A stretch of 64,000 nucleotides of DNA from Calothrix parasitica NIES-267 (GTDB lineage: Bacteria > Cyanobacteriota > Cyanobacteriia > Cyanobacteriales > Nostocaceae), in NCBI RefSeq assembly GCF_002368095.1, contig NZ_AP018228.1, forward strand, positions 207,563 to 271,562, written 5' to 3'. Shown piece after piece: positions 38,201 to 40,631 of the stretch. The translations under genes were made by a program, and so were the position numbers. Each line of letters begins with the position of its first letter. Position 1 is the stretch's first letter. The notes below the pieces were generated by a model. That model did no database searches. It saw nothing but the letters and a program-made list of their open reading frames with translations, and was not told where the DNA came from.

Positions 38201-40631
38201 TATAATTATTATTAGATTTGTTAATCGAATAAATAACTTCTTGAGTATCTGTGTTAACCAATTCTAATTGTGTATTAAATTCTTGAGAATCTAACTGAAT
38301 CTTAACAAGTTGACCTACAGTTATATCTGTTAATGTAAAATCGTCTGTATAAGTGCCAGTATAGGCGTTATAGTCATCCAATGAAAGTTGTCCAGGAATT
38401 TCACTACCTGAAGCTGAAATTTTGAGGTTTGATGTAGAAGAAACTGTAATATTGTATTTCAGGGGTTCATCAATACTACTATTTTCTGATTCATCTTCAG
38501 AATTGTTTACCCGAACCACATAGTTAGTATTAGATACAGGAGAGAAAATTATATATGAGGAATTATCATTTGAGTCGCTTTCATTAGCATAATCATTACT
38601 GTCAACTATAATGTTGTCATTATCAATATCTACTATTTCTACGTATGTTTTAAAGTCGTTTGAGTTAAGTTCTATCTTTACTAAAGAACCAGATTCTAAA
38701 TTTGTTAATTGATAATCATCAACAAATCTTTCTTTTTCTCTATCAACATTAGCATCTGCATTGCTTAATTCTCCTTCAAATGAACTTGCAGAAGGATATA
38801 TTTTAGTTAAGTTGTTTATATCTAAAGTGTAATCTCCAGTTTCTCCTTCATTATAAGTAGTAACTCTAACAATATACGTGCTGTTTTCTTCAGGAGCAAA
38901 AGTTGATCTTGACTTAATATTTTTTTTATCAGTATAGTCATAGACAATTTCTTCTTCAGTTGTAAGATTGTGTATTGTTATATAACCTTCAAAATCGGAA
39001 GAGAAGAAATCTACACTTACAACTTCTCCTGCTTTTAAATCTGTTAGTTGATAAGTATCGTTATAGTAATTTCCCCAACCTTCAGGATACAACAAATCAT
39101 CTTCACTTAAGGTAGGTGTGGTCTCTATTAAACTACCACTTGAAGAGACCCTGGGTAAACTGTCCCCAGGAGAAAGTGTAGGTAATTTTGTGCTACTGAG
39201 ACTGTATTTTCCTGTTTTATCTTCTTCATCGTTATAATTGCTAACTCGTAATATATAATTAGTATCTGCTTTGGGTGTGAAGGTTATATAGGATGAATTA
39301 CCCCCAGCAGAGTTATCATAATCTTCAAAAACTACTTCTTGAAGATTATTTGCATCAATAATTTCTAATTGAGTATCAAAATCATCAGAAGATAATTTTA
39401 TATTGTAAACATCACCAATATCAAAATTAGTTAATTGATATTCGTTAATATAGTAGTATGAATCATTTGGATGATTAGCGTCATCTATGGATAAATTAGC
39501 ATTTTCAACTAAACCTCCATTTGCTGTCAGCGCTGGTAAGTTATTGACTTTGAGTGAATAATTTTCTAACTTATCTCCACTAACATCTGCAACTTGAAGT
39601 AAATAGCTTATATCTTTATTAGGGACTAAGACTATACGTGAATTTGTTCCACTGCCAGAATTATAATCTGATGTAATAGTTGAATTATGCTGATTATCAG
39701 GATTTGTTAGGTATAATTGGGTATTAAATTCATCGGAACTAAGGTTTATTTCGACTATTTCTCCTTCTTTTAAATCTAATAATTGATATTCGTGCTTATA
39801 ATCATCCAAGTTCTCTGGATAATTTTCTTTTCCAACTGTGTTACCAACAGATATTGCGGGAAATTCTCTAGTTTTTAAAGTATACTCACCCGTATGATTT
39901 TCATAGCTACTTGTAACTCTTACTATATAATTAATATTAGCTTGTGTAGTAAATTTTAATAAAGAGTTATTGCCATCACCTCCATCATCATCAGAAGCTA
40001 TTTCTTCTTGAGTGTCTGCATTAATTAGCTGTATATACCCATCAAAATCACCAGAAAGTTCGATGGTGACAACTCTACCAGATGTAATATTGGTTAGCTG
40101 ATAATCATCTTTATATCTATTTTCATAGGTAGGATTATTATCATCTGTAATGCTAAGTCTACCTTTAATATTGCCACCGTTGGCTGAAATAGTGGACAAT
40201 TCTAGATTACTCTCAGCCTGACTAAATTTTAGCGGAGCAGCAAGCGTTTCCGCACCATTATTACTCAGAGAATCAAACGCAGAAAAGTTGACTAATGTCC
40301 CATCTCCTGTTTCCCCTGTCAGAAAATCCGCACCATCAACGTTATTACGAAAAGGAGCTGGAGCAATATATGGCTGCTGATTAAATAATGTCGGCTGTTG
40401 AAATTTATTTACGGTACTATTTTCTTCGTCGTTACTATCACTATCAGCACCGTCTTTTTTAGTCAGATTTTCTAATTCTTTTTCTACTGTTTCTGCACCG
40501 CTAGCGGCTTCTTTAATCTCTTTCGATACACCAAGCAATGAACTAGAATCATCCAAAGGTGCGCCCAAATTAGCACTATCAATTAAAGATTCTCCTAATC
40601 CATTATTTCCAAAGATATCAGAACCAGCCAT
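9540..40631 (-). CDS. Giant modular surface/secreted protein of 10,363 residues
   Basis: One uninterrupted frame of 31,092 bp. Order (residues approximate): polar N-terminus without Sec signal (1-140); 12 PPC-like repeats (144-1565); 14 CARDB-like repeats (1565-3480); IPT-like and DUF-type beta region (3480-4300); beta-propeller (4380-4620); 9 He_PIG/cadherin-like domains (4850-5750); RHS-like segment (5945-6180); dockerin-like pair (6320-6385); BIG2/ZU5-like; Gly/Ala-rich hydrophobic stretch (6808-6870); YVTN-like propeller (7055-7455); lipase-like domain with GVGQG instead of GxSxG (7625-8200); DRGH nuclease (8220-8495, motif 8300-8303); antisense-derived period-5 segment (8494-8631); metallopeptidase-like domain with HELGH at 8731-8735; lectin-like region; 8 PKD domains (9120-9810); three C-terminal repeats (9811-10363). 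Adhesive/secreted modules with no Sec signal suggest type I export, possibly by the exporter at 1-1941. Several STRR tracts are translated in frame. Function is unknown. Confidence 0.88.
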   Translation of the reverse strand: MAGSDIFGNNGLGESLIDSANLGAPLDDSSSLLGVSKEIKEAASGAETVEKELENLTKKDGADSDSNDEENSTVNKFQQPTLFNQQPYIAPAPFRNNVDGADFLTGETGDGTLVNFSAFDSLSNNGAETLAAPLKFSQAESNLELSTISANGGNIKGRLSITDDNNPTYENRYKDDYQLTNITSGRVVTIELSGDFDGYIQLINADTQEEIASDDDGGDGNNSLLKFTTQANINYIVRVTSSYENHTGEYTLKTREFPAISVGNTVGKENYPENLDDYKHEYQLLDLKEGEIVEINLSSDEFNTQLYLTNPDNQHNSTITSDYNSGSGTNSRIVLVPNKDISYLLQVADVSGDKLENYSLKVNNLPALTANGGLVENANLSIDDANHPNDSYYYINEYQLTNFDIGDVYNIKLSSDDFDTQLEIIDANNLQEVVFEDYDNSAGGNSSYITFTPKADTNYILRVSNYNDEEDKTGKYSLSSTKLPTLSPGDSLPRVSSSGSLIETTPTLSEDDLLYPEGWGNYYNDTYQLTDLKAGEVVSVDFFSSDFEGYITIHNLTTEEEIVYDYTDKKNIKSRSTFAPEENSTYIVRVTTYNEGETGDYTLDINNLTKIYPSASSFEGELSNADANVDREKERFVDDYQLTNLESGSLVKIELNSNDFKTYVEIVDIDNDNIIVDSNDYANESDSNDNSSYIIFSPVSNTNYVVRVNNSEDESENSSIDEPLKYNITVSSTSNLKISASGSEIPGQLSLDDYNAYTGTYTDDFTLTDITVGQLVKIQLDSQEFNTQLELVNTDTQEVIYSINKSNNNYNSQLAFVPLAGINYTVRVTSYEDDKIGKYELKTQQVNIPTFTFLNSPSNNLNGELTSEDAINLNPKSESYESYSKNYQLEGFKKGKTYLLSLSSEDENFYGNIELVNAANQEIIYVGNGDFTYYDSSIIFTPQQNIDYLLRVNGEYSDSLGAYTIDFIRIPEVSATGHTSSYLLSDTDKYYSEYDGDYKDVYKITDTSPGRLVRIKLNSTEFDTNLEIVDLNNPNNNINYYKFDSKDSNSEFIVFPPDINTNYLIKVSSDDYPTKQGEYSLSVEEIPIFDFNQQSEKGNLNANTDAYEGSVFDYYQLKNFKEGELVVLNALSNNFENELTLYNADTFEQLASVEGDYLESGSRLFFVPKSDINYLVNIGGYDGTESEAYTLSTSKLETFSIEDGNFEKQLSEQDLYNPSRRGRFSDDYELIDFKVGKLLTLKLTSDNIDTFNPSLEIIEVNEHSQESLINNEAYEGDFTQLSFIPQQGKKYIVRISSYEKNQTGGYKLKAIESPSVLSSIKIDSSLTEQQLTKNDLANPDNFDKFIKDYELDLSGLSENRAVSLYLDATFDGYLEIFDAKDIVEPIYKVPDPIYGDDDSGSNKESTLDSRIIFIPEAGKNYIARVTSNRNRETGDFELKFGSLPIISAINDSKNGNLENTDFYYSRYRGYFTDIYQLTNFLPGELVTIDLSANLSDSSLNSEFGIYLEVVDEDFDKVNSIYKNGRSINSIINFTPEEDKDYFVRFYSYDIDEPVNYELRANTSGTLDLIVTDNHSAPSTVILDKEFNVSWEVENTGDIEVSPDWKDYIYLSTDDKYDSGDELIASFNTNSKTFVDGKYRFNEKITITDYPSVTDINELNNLHLIFVTDRNNNQPENNDNNNYTTRKISLQVADLEVEGVKTDSTDLYFGQTFNVDWELKNTGTADVTGIWEHEIWLSNSDGDTLLTTFIPDSPITIEASTKTPLSTQVKLDSNLTQQLGEGNYKIIVKTDTDGELSEYNESNNSFTSGIVNITEKPIPLPDLEVRNVVVDERAQPNDNISISWDVYNIGDANASGTWTDEVYLVSEQDYNSITNTNELLTKAISQKSFTHTANTIQPLQLTPVDNYLFTLPSDIADGDYRIVVVTDSEDKIYEGTKENNNRGVSTGKLTVGRVDLIPTITSVNTNPTSGDTISLNWEVINNGSATTSGTWIDRVYLSDDSPEKFSASNSDLIKEIQHDSGLTSKQSYSKDAEIDLPLDISGEKYLYVITDATGNIGELNATNDAEENTVHQKLQITLADYADLEVSDISVTKEAIGNPATIKVDWKVTNIGTGIGKTDKWEDRIIASVDEDITNGNGITDDIVIATFDHTGFLDANSINQETSYYIRSEDIQLPPGFEGKYNLYVETGLSSIFENGLKDNNLDKAEKPFFVATSPYSDLIVTDVRTETTEVESGQTVKLTWTVKNQGITVTNTNSWSDSVVLYDSQGNSVYSQRFDRIGVLSNLDGENTYSRTVNIKLPLELKADNYYFKVTTGENNSNLYESIYDDNNSKDNKENLIAITPAPAPDLTVNNVTVFNTATAGEKIDVTWEVKNKSTIKNAVGSWVDNIYLEQVGVTNPSTYYLGNFTYNGDIGAGKNYRRTETFTLNQRIEGRYKVVVETNVSKSLYEINDTNNSSKDNTGIQFNTIDISLPDRPDLQIELDTIKVPDVLAAGGTIPKDSIEFTVVNRGTVAATGTWTDNVYLSLDGKYSNDDILIGSFTNGAALEPLNTNTSSNIPNTKDSYRTVVSESFDIPKYLRGEAYIIVKTDVGNKIDEYPRDETNELAQKIKIESLKPSDLVTSDVKVISEAFEGSEIKVSYKVTNQGVEETDRDRWTDSVWLTTEPNRRPQAELGDILLDNFTHNGGLQTSNDSIDVTNYYEKEVTVKIPNQISGQYYITVWSDSNEEVTEDTFSNNSNLDSSDDTNNNSDNNPQNEIDFNNFSSRPITVKLQPSPDLTVSNIKIDETPNPEAGERIKITWEVNNIADIATEEDYWYDEVYISDKPTLSDKSAKKWYLGTYQRNSKLAGREGYTGELETILSPGVQGKYIIVKTNAGKNVWEGVYTNNNEENLQKDITTTQSDLEVIGIEVQPIEDKNYSGDKTKIEWTVRNNGEPVWEGTRYWYDEIWISDKPVFNKDQSTKIGFVPYSPKEQFGKGDIYTNSTEVTLPPGYDGEYFIHVSTNKSYDRNTAGFSGSLPEQGNNDSRRESFEYRVHEDTSNNLLSKSIPITYREADLQISNVRYSEIDQISGVQSGEIIEVTWDVINNGTRDTRESIWYDRVYLSQDGSLDSSDVYLGQYKRKGILQHQENNKYTGKTRITLPEGIDGNYQLLVFTDSNLVKDIFDPNRISYEAVNRTLARVPEFDDEDNNISSTSLPVTLRPSADLQVTEVKINADNSKAIAGQSFSIDYTVTNLGDGDTPSTQQKWTDLIYLSRDQYLDLDKDIFLGFEDQERILPSTGDNSYTVTNKILNIPVNLAGLYNNEAIDSASYYVFVVTDPTQRQPRGKVYEGDKENNNDKHSDQALIIERPPEVDLVVDNSSIKISNNSGNVGEQVEITWKVDNQSDNPTSTRWSDAVYLSKDNDWDINDTLLGYYQYNQGLAENSSYEATLTTYLPALNPTEDYRIIVRNDVYNQVWEGFGIGEKNNTVLSTDTLKINAESLQLNLLEEDINLTQDRERLYEIDVKAGQTLRITLNGEEAAFNEIFVKYNEVPSGVEYDAASTGIIGDKQTATVSNTKQGKYYVLLRTAKGDGANSVSLIAEELPFGVTDVVTDRGGDSRYVTTNIYGAQFNDKAVVKLVRPGIAEYIPVNYKVVDNTHIQAIFDLTNAPHGLYDVKVINPNGEEAVLPYRYLVERAIEQDVTIGLGGPRVIAPGEVGTYGVSLQSLTNIDTPYVHFQFGVPELGENKLLSLLSDFLVPDSQRKDLEGLPYVQFTSNLRGEPDDDKLSDDVPWASLISDVNTDGRILAPGYVVDLPNAGYVGRTFNAHVYPGLKELLEKDPDLLESISDEQIAFKFNILATATVMSRDEFIAEQTSEALKLRQAILNDKSASTALVNLASNQETWTNSYLAALETAGLLRPKDGIPPIRENTKVISLMATLASGLLLGPAGDSILTDGDLVSFFSKVREWYGHNPNNETGNDIPDLSKFDKKLTQTTHSQAFNVYVPFRKARVDLPPTVEVPRPSFDKFFNVDGVDNKLASITGPIGYGEENFIPLNAQLPYTINFETSSTSTSAVGEVRIVSKLDDDLDPRTFQLGDLRLGDIEINIPTGRGFFQGEFDFSESKGFNLRISAGLEIETKTVSWLIQAIDPKTGELIQNPDIGLLLPNTEENIGSGFVSYTVLPSSDIATGAVINSSARVFYNNAAPIDTAETVNIADGTAPGTKVNVRALGEEVNAENSKYDTLQKIAGSKDYLVSWKAVDDSSGSGIKHVTVYVAENGGDFKIWQQQTTDTEAIFSGKADSSYEFLALATDNAGNTEQPVLGINTPADGSTVNLGNIPVVAETSQPEIIRPEREEQPSTNELFIEARKAEIPTLLSDNNKPEFDRVINPFTAQSFVTNIEQSHGDIGAMAILVLDNGDVIASGGSNRGSLYRFDREGGEATSPFAILEYPVFDLAIDKNGFLWGVTGGSALIKLDPQSGQIIKEYGDSITTGLAINSDSGLIYVASGNGIEVFNPETEEFNHYSDIRVDNLAINPRDKTLWATTYPKRGNIISFNEDGKATLMVEFDSPIDSIAFGQQDSQLKDIIFVSDNSGKLHMVDTASLESITIAEGGSRGEIVETTPDGKILVAQSNQIDIFNPVLSPDVKAVFPAPGSTVALPQGKISITFDTDMFEGNIDAENSVFNPNNYQLIDIAGNVINPLSVRYDKINRTALLEFNGINAGEYKISVSSSLESSAGLKMENGYNAQFTAISNFSDLVEFKFDNPRSNRQNQTVSYDVTITNTSDQDLKLPLMLVLDPSQYFNGEVIGAVGQNTDGAFLVDLRWGLQDGTLKVGESITNRTITVFNPDAYRVELAPGIYTLPYPNAAPTITSNPVTTAIVDNQYSYQISATDSDGVEFGYLLENAPEGMSVSENGLITWNPNQESPVNTTVELYVFDKRGGYTLQEFTINVTGGNNKPVFNNISAISGATVNKNENSLQINAKEARTLQLQITATDQDNDKLIYWADNLPPGAVFDAKTGVLTWTPGNNSAGIYENVEFTVTDGEERITQTATFLIEATNQLPTFKTIPSKFVREGESVRIQLFANDAEGDNLTYSSRLLPGGSKLDPNTGLFEWTPAFFQAGDFEIPFIVSDGESIVTQNAKITVLNANAAPVFENIDKWYIQEGQQLRFRAFAFDPDNPDFVPQERNADGDLTILEGSQPTVNYTVSGLPDGAKFDKDTAIFTWTPDFEDDGNYKVTFTATDDGDETGFNATTSITIPITVYNTNRAPEIVDFENISLNKGDIQDITIEVTDAENDNLQLSLIREREAGFGIPEFIDFVDNGDGTAKLKISPTDKDISRSYTFTLIAEEINRTDSETPLYTEKTFNINILGNNDAPQIQYIGDKVAVLGETLEFDVLVEDNNQDNLNFEILNQQDLPSGITFTPKIQYGKATFEWKLSATDVDVLNKTYPVTIKVTDSGNGNNDEKFSDIQTFNIVVRNSNTAPQLQINPISNLSENGIITIKEAEAFTLNLSATDSDNDTITYSAKNLPQNASLDAKTGLLTWTPNYSQAGFYKDITIIATDGNLQSEQTFSIEVENTNRSPVIIPLVTQTARENERLIFNLNAVDYDVEGVVFSPIINLPKGATFNTRTGEFNWKPDYNQAGQYTLTFEVTDASGAVGKRDVNIIITDSNRNPELKVSNRGIALGQTLNFTLNASDLDSDTQFTYAADNLPEGATLNKQTGEFNWTPNPGQVGDYSINFSVSDGISTVTENSLIKVALTAENPTVNLDLTPSFAVTPNQNVIVTAFADSFAEIDNLTVKVDGETQILDKFGRFEIIPTTPGKLLVEATATDADGRIGETSTVIKVRNPLDNDAPIVELNSDINANKINKLTDIVGEVDDINLDSWKLEIAEFGEKEFTTIASGDNTVSDEKLAQIDSNKLINGFYQLRLTATDISGRTSTTDTVVEINNTAKTSAYTRTETDLTYNFEGRRKEEEGRNNDGTSSLPLSLTRTYNSLDNTWRFSTDTDIQTNVPLTGREELGVYEPYRIGTRLYLNTPTGERVGFTFTPKKQEISGLTYYSPEWVADTGVKFTLNSAIANLTLAGNRFYELNTGFAYNPASGDFDGAEFTLTDADGTQYLIDSKKGITEQIAPNGISLVYSDSGITSSTGETAQFVSNEEGLLKEIIAPDGTKVVYDYQDGNLVAARNLSTGKVQRYGYSSEVRSKKEEVRSNDSTTYLTIVSGNPGSGGESITYGETPQITDIRRDLGGAFEWNGLKVEGDSTGGIEQYTFGLREGEIESTATGIVLVSAEVTGGSLPTIAGLTPVAQDENYALFAIDNPGLNLISLTPSLSHSLTLRIAGDLDGNGTVDGNDSNLLATEINGNNYVIDYDLNRDGVLNAADMQILGSNYGFAANLAPIVTPTTVLTHTDLEAFIDLDTIATDPEGDPIYFRLGDSSNGRVSFTPDGKSVRFTPEDGYFGAGSFDLIADDGFSSAKPVTITVDVSDAPLINLDIVNRSPRLDAGESTQLVVIGDFADQEDVILPASYVKFGSESGLVADINDYGVLSGVSDGVEIVSVRKNGISAVTAVRVGDLGIPTNEAEFNVALAESQGLNVYPGAVTLVEGVKRQILVGIEGEIDSPDLRNASTGTRYFASNSEVLQVTEDGLITALDEGLANVTVFHGAAEYVLPVRVELPHLNEATLGTDGGAVQSADGSMVMIAPGALQENTKVSIKQITKDNLPLEIPEDNFTFAGAFELNVGDDALDIAAQLAIPNTYGLEPGTEVFFMRQGELPDETGTYNPIWLMEESGIVGEDGMIRTQSPPWDGARKTGSYSIAVPKFEYTTGILGVRTSQITAIGATSVALIGFGVGFQAKVALLGAAGSVAGVLGAAGIGFTIGLLYMSLNNEIIQNTFDELTIPTVGLPYKTPGGVQLNLGQISPGENGTPSAVIELTPPPVIPEFTPVVENVALDFDEKGAYLQVTGQNFGEDAAKLTIKLLYRGEKYEQGKIEILEPDEKLKFRIPDYLPHSDKVTLTVVREVPSLVTETEEESEPVPIPIPHCIETAVTVNPFSDSVRLIQALNPRNIVQNNGVENLLEAVIPVGDPDPKKRDTPRYIATTSDASFAYVPLTNSGEVAVIDIVGRRVLDIDSTEVGINNIKLENAEGEKPKDGARPTDIVVHPNNKYAYIADRRNGQIFVLDINPNSFNYNKHIDTINIGEAPNGIRQIAINSDGTKLYATVSVGKNGGKGGIAVININPDDTPEKPNLPSPKKWHKQIGFIETNSGIEGISATPYDDKMIFTNRTNDSEGFGVLTVTSNDPNQFAAKTSFTELELGRNDDYFDVNEAVAVTMMRDFETGKEYAFVAGRNGTMFGAGDPSIDGPRAGSNVGIIVDPLGENPRLAGATRPIPMGLTTDISITSDNKYLYATYPGVNNTFVYDVEEMIATVEDSSSKDLNSKPLDELNSKVGVAANLFKGQGPGSLFTGVSYGMDVASTRPLLNLVGPIGVSEEDTLRPTFTWDFEGEKHKDGDVCAPPKKEEEIKEVNLYVSVFPEGEGLLPKDRWSGLQTVEGVKDYNPNRILTARWQKGTWVWNGGSTKGSRDSFKLSEELILTAGQKYYWAVEAVDKGGIAYRVTDGEFETPLPEVTGERFSSVTVLTRGLEAQPNLINLQLEQMAEHLTQQNDNGLVMYYNSGSGQWYRKNSNGSRDFNIPDDKYGKSLFLIPELDMTPSKTGYNSGFAEAAADTLFASLVQLDQQLGGSVGAGNSIYDQQGNLIREQGAIFDSRLHFVGVGQGAVINSEIIQRIGTFFPDAGSTDASNRDLQMTTIDPHDFTQSSLRTNLQAVNDPEVTVWQNVTFADNYYQTVGNSGSGTKTISGRAIVRDNPQDLNEADLNINLNEYIGFKEDDSSGTPHGNALAWYAGTANLTENKLPVREEGKQTQDIYRRFGDLDLQADTSRLRPETWYTPDYRGYQKTHGSANAPWEGIGTGWFHSVLGGGYSNGIRPDHTTTGMVVSEDNTAQDRMRGDYAVPTLFNGNFDATTNYWFGDRQNIPGWSSYNGANEVSLKNLVKWDDIPAFNVPRSIFQNRRQNIIIENIERTYLEQVGYDANQPNYALRLNSGESITHNRFVVPDWGVLRFGLHTPSLSGGNVTVSLQGEDGTTQTQAIQLEAANGPYRLGYNDNDTYRVGFGTQGFETFYVEIPETLRGKVATLNFEVNGGSVYLDDVFFKSEHLMFGNPTLNGQEARTDNNSRNNYLLEKPQFSLSYNEQNRGPNWVSWLDNQSWLGILTNPTRNVPDDYPGFNDVYPWLPDSSLPSGFINPEGVDYRASRLDRGHMTPRENRNRTNKDQFGTFVTTNALPMAEDLNRHDAWRDFERFTKNLVLRRNWELYTIAGSIGKSGSFDGLDGVEDINVPEEFWKVVVLLEPNQTINDITTNTPVIAIKVPNEELEEIPGDDANPLKWSSWTTSVREIQGLTNLDLLSNLPDDIERVLENRVYTGPTVINDMPFVGNPLNANLLAETFANNLSTVVVSDSPIRQPSVTQSNFLDVAVMFNPQDIGFTKINSGQINSSEARFSEKSISENSSSQINISQTRLNKTGSAKVSSAQIDIIQRSLAQVGIAEVGSTQVEVFQNHSFQINPTQINTTEISLSSLITLEKFVSIHNSTPEIINTFQDNPLKLTLEITDLPTGQLAEAQVTHYTDQGIPNGGKMLIDHNANGLGWFIDPTPFDHSEFSHTLTDTALLATADSEAHGKYDLLTTILHELGHLAGFISGYNEFDRHIQNINGKKTFVADNFTATLSPDGSHLDSEAHPYDLMNTTLRPGVRKLPSLLNLQILNYLRNEGVSEGVSEGILTAPLTSTPLLGINNGTFDTQDIWSTRGAANIIQGQAVLTEESRLNSSFTQKFIIPDEAKYLQFTILESDLEGRRKEEEGRNNNSTSSLSNPLPSSLSNAPGDAFEVALLNNQNLSLAGTATGITYTDALLNIQHDGDTYFSDKVNISGAETSGTLDLNVTRTVTIDISHINANTEATLYFDLLGFGDKESRVVIDNVRILTDDILIPTANNDTATTNQGKPVTINVLDNDIDPDGTINPSTIQIESAPVNGNITINDDGTFTYSPSGNATADTFTYTVKDNDNNTSNIATVNITINNSAPSIDKVIVEPNLAEGIAATFSANATDEGEVTYSWNFGDNTPELSGQSVTHTFLDNGTYTATLTVTDSLGASTVETITLNVNNIAPTVTAGEDQTTIENQGVQFNGNYSDPGILDTHTIKWEFGDGTVVENELNPTHTYTNPGTYTATLTVTDKDGGTSSDTLQVQVNNAAPTITEITGDTNLTESAIAIFTAAASSYGDDTLTYTWDFGDNSPTVEGETVNHQFADNGIYTVTLTVTNAGGSTQQTFTVNVDNISPVVEAGENQITLQGTTVNFDGSFTDPGILDTHTIEWDFGDGNVATGILEPTHTYTTPGTYNVTLTITDSDGASTQDNLIVTVNNAAPVIDKLIGDTNISEGDTVTFSATATDPGNDNLTYTWDFGDGTVESGNLNPTHTYKQNGSYTVTLTVTDNYGATTTETLTVQVNNVAPTITEIAGDTVINEGDTANYTATVTDPGDDKFTYTWNFGDGTDSVTGENVSHIFTDDGTYTVTLTVEDGDGGIATETITVTVNNVAPTITQITGDANINEGDIAYFNATATDPGNDKLTYTWDFGDSSASENGLNVNHKYLDNGNYTVTLTVTDDDGASTTQTMKLKVNNVAPTVSAGVDRTIIEGESVTFNGSFSDSGILDTHTIKWDFGDGTVLVGEAADYLNPTHIYETPGNYTVTLTVTDNDGASTTDTLQLNVLEITKLKFQQEKLSLRIYENSQLVEDVRGKQNKEVKPLAFERMQIVALNSDDLPNVLDDVTFHDNGEGIGITDGEDWNGKRKKRIDGDEVLQIRINSTDNYDSAKTAYVSVDKVQGKDKTIGGKVKIVALQGATVVGEQVYELTDKKQTITFTNDTIFDRLHLMAGDENTEFTLRAAEFDAVKTNNTAPTYTKISQRLMTVKIEENGTVVEQVRGTQNQPVADAFERIKVTAIDSEDTTRQLVDRTLHDNGEGIGITDGEDGNSYRKKRIDRDEVLQLEIQANDNYNSALSAVVKVDRIRSIANKTDGGQVKIVAYRNGVIVGSKTYTVGDKTEELYFLSNQAFDKLQLQAADDDTEFTFRSAEFETVHTTQPTEASLKFVLDKHKRATVYENNVLVNQTIAKQNQALDNVFERIEITAVDSEDGKWKKIDHTRVDQGEGIGIADGDDGNSGRRKRIDGDEALQLKILANDNYSTATRAILGLDRVQSNGKNGGVVKVVAMRGDTVVDEQLLNVDGRNGEIRFDSDVAFDALRLMAGDEDTRFTFKYLDFQVLLDGE
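11210..13272 (-). repeat. Eight tandem PKD domains in the giant protein
   Basis: Each contains the signature (Y/I)xW(D/N)FGDG or GDN, then H-x-(F/Y) and G-(T/N/S)-Y-(T/N)-(A/V)-T-L-T-V-(T/E). Two subtypes interleave: one with SDPGILDTHTIxWDFGDG, one with ATDPGNDxLTYTWDFGD. Known as extracellular beta-sandwich spacers in surface proteins. Confidence 0.88.
13884..13957. repeat. STRR tract translated in frame in the giant gene
   Basis: Pyrimidine-rich units (ttccttcttcctcc) on the plus strand; on the coding minus strand they encode LEGRRKEEEGRNNNSTSSL. Nearly the same peptide (EGRRKEEEGRNN-GTSSL) is encoded by a second copy near 22709-22777, so a longer repeat unit was inserted twice. Confidence 0.7.
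14165..14213. repeat. STRR tract (ctcactcc units) in the giant gene
   Basis: Tandem ccctcactcact units encode NEGVSEGVSEGIL on the minus strand, directly after the metallopeptidase-like domain. A related tract (gagggagtgagaga) lies at about 21660-21706 before the dockerin-like segment. Confidence 0.6.
14190..14730 (-). other. Metallopeptidase-like (HELGH) domain of the giant protein
   Basis: Contains LLTTILHELGHLAGF (HExxH at residues 8731-8735), followed later by DSEAHPYDLMNTTL, which resembles a Met-turn region. The classical metzincin third histidine (HExxHxxGxxH) is Ser at the expected place; a His 8 residues on (NEFDRH) might substitute. Activity is uncertain. Confidence 0.6.
14739..15152 (+). 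CDS. Pentapeptide-repeat protein encoded antisense within the giant gene
   Basis: 137 residues. After a short leader (MDGDEFFERYEAGERDF) it has about 18 pentapeptide units of A(D/N)LxX type (LSGANLSDANL, LSGADLSGASF), then a C-terminal cap ending LPDGTIRNDNC. This is the normal make-up of a complete cyanobacterial pentapeptide protein, which folds as a right-handed quadrilateral beta-helix. An AGGAG lies seven bases before the ATG (14727-14731). Its codons are exactly in register with those of the giant gene on the other strand. None of its 18 leucines uses TTA or CTA and no serine uses TCA, the codons that would put stops in the giant frame. The segment looks like a gene captured in reverse between the nuclease and peptidase-like domains. 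Whether it is still expressed is unknown. Confidence 0.6.
   Translation: MDGDEFFERYEAGERDFSGVDLSGIDLEGMVLENLNLSGANLSDANLCEASLDDVDLSGADLSGASFIETGLRDVNLTGAILTDTFFGEPCFRRVNLTGVDLSEADILWIEHDSYIKKVTLCNTRLPDGTIRNDNCT
15180..15965 (-). other. DNA/RNA non-specific endonuclease (NUC1-like) domain of the giant protein
   Basis: The hallmark DRGHM (residues 8300-8304) supplies the general-base histidine. The downstream TTNALPMAEDLNRHDAW matches the region with the metal-binding Asn (LNR). This is the beta-beta-alpha-metal nuclease family, usually secreted or used as a toxin or nutrient nuclease. Key residues are intact, so activity is plausible. Confidence 0.8.
16030..17780 (-). other. Lipase-like alpha/beta-hydrolase region of the giant protein, catalytic Ser apparently absent
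   Basis: The segment around LHFVGVGQGAVINSEIIQR aligns with the nucleophile elbow of lipase-like hydrolases (HxxGHSxGG), but Gly stands where Ser is expected. Downstream TIDPHDF and VWQNVTFADNYYQ, HGNALAWYAGT and GTGWFHSVLGGG fit the long lipase-like domain seen in large cyanobacterial proteins. Probably a pseudoenzyme or binding module. Confidence 0.55.
21490..21665 (-). other. Dockerin-like calcium-binding pair in the giant protein
   Basis: Two EF-hand-like loops: GDLDGNGTVDGNDSNLLA and YDLNRDGVLNAADMQILG. The pair resembles type I dockerin repeats. A partner cohesin was not seen in the window. Confidence 0.75.
22027..22078. repeat. STRR tract (acttctt heptads) translated in the giant gene
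   Basis: Tandem cttactt units on the plus strand encode SEVRSKKEEVRSND on the minus strand, just after the RHS-like segment. The same heptad occurs between genes at 46191-46218 and 46381-46419. Confidence 0.65.
22090..22800 (-). other. RHS/YD-like segment of the giant protein, interrupted by an STRR
   Basis: Contains DLTYNFEG...LSLTRTYNSL, YELNTGFAYNPASGDFDGA, EIIAPDGTKVVYDYQDGNL and LVAARNLSTGKVQRYGYSSE, as in the early part of RHS-type shells. Only a few YD-like units are present, so it is not a full RHS cage. An STRR (22709-22777) splits the leading strand motif. Confidence 0.55.
23380..26095 (-). repeat. Nine He_PIG/cadherin-like domains in the giant protein
   Basis: Repeats start N(x)xP and carry LPxGAxxDxxTGxxxWTP near the end, for example AKTGVLTWTPG, TRTGEFNWKPD and KQTGEFNWTPN. 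Known as calcium-dependent extracellular Ig-like spacers. Confidence 0.82.
30190..35940 (-). repeat. Fourteen tandem CARDB-like domains in the giant protein
   Basis: Each unit of about 135 residues opens with DLxVxxV and contains IxWxVxNxGxxxxxxxW.D.(V/I)YLS and a closing V(V/I)xTDxxxxVxExxxxNN. CARDB domains are Ig-like adhesion modules of bacterial surface proteins. Confidence 0.85.
35940..40200 (-). repeat. Twelve tandem PPC-like repeats in the giant protein
   Basis: Units of about 118 residues share YQLTNxxxGxxVxIxLSSxxFxTxLExxD, then a FxPxxxxNYxVRVxSY step and a GxYxL end. They match the bacterial pre-peptidase C-terminal (PPC) beta-sandwich. Adjacent copies are diverged, so the expansion is old. 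Confidence 0.82.
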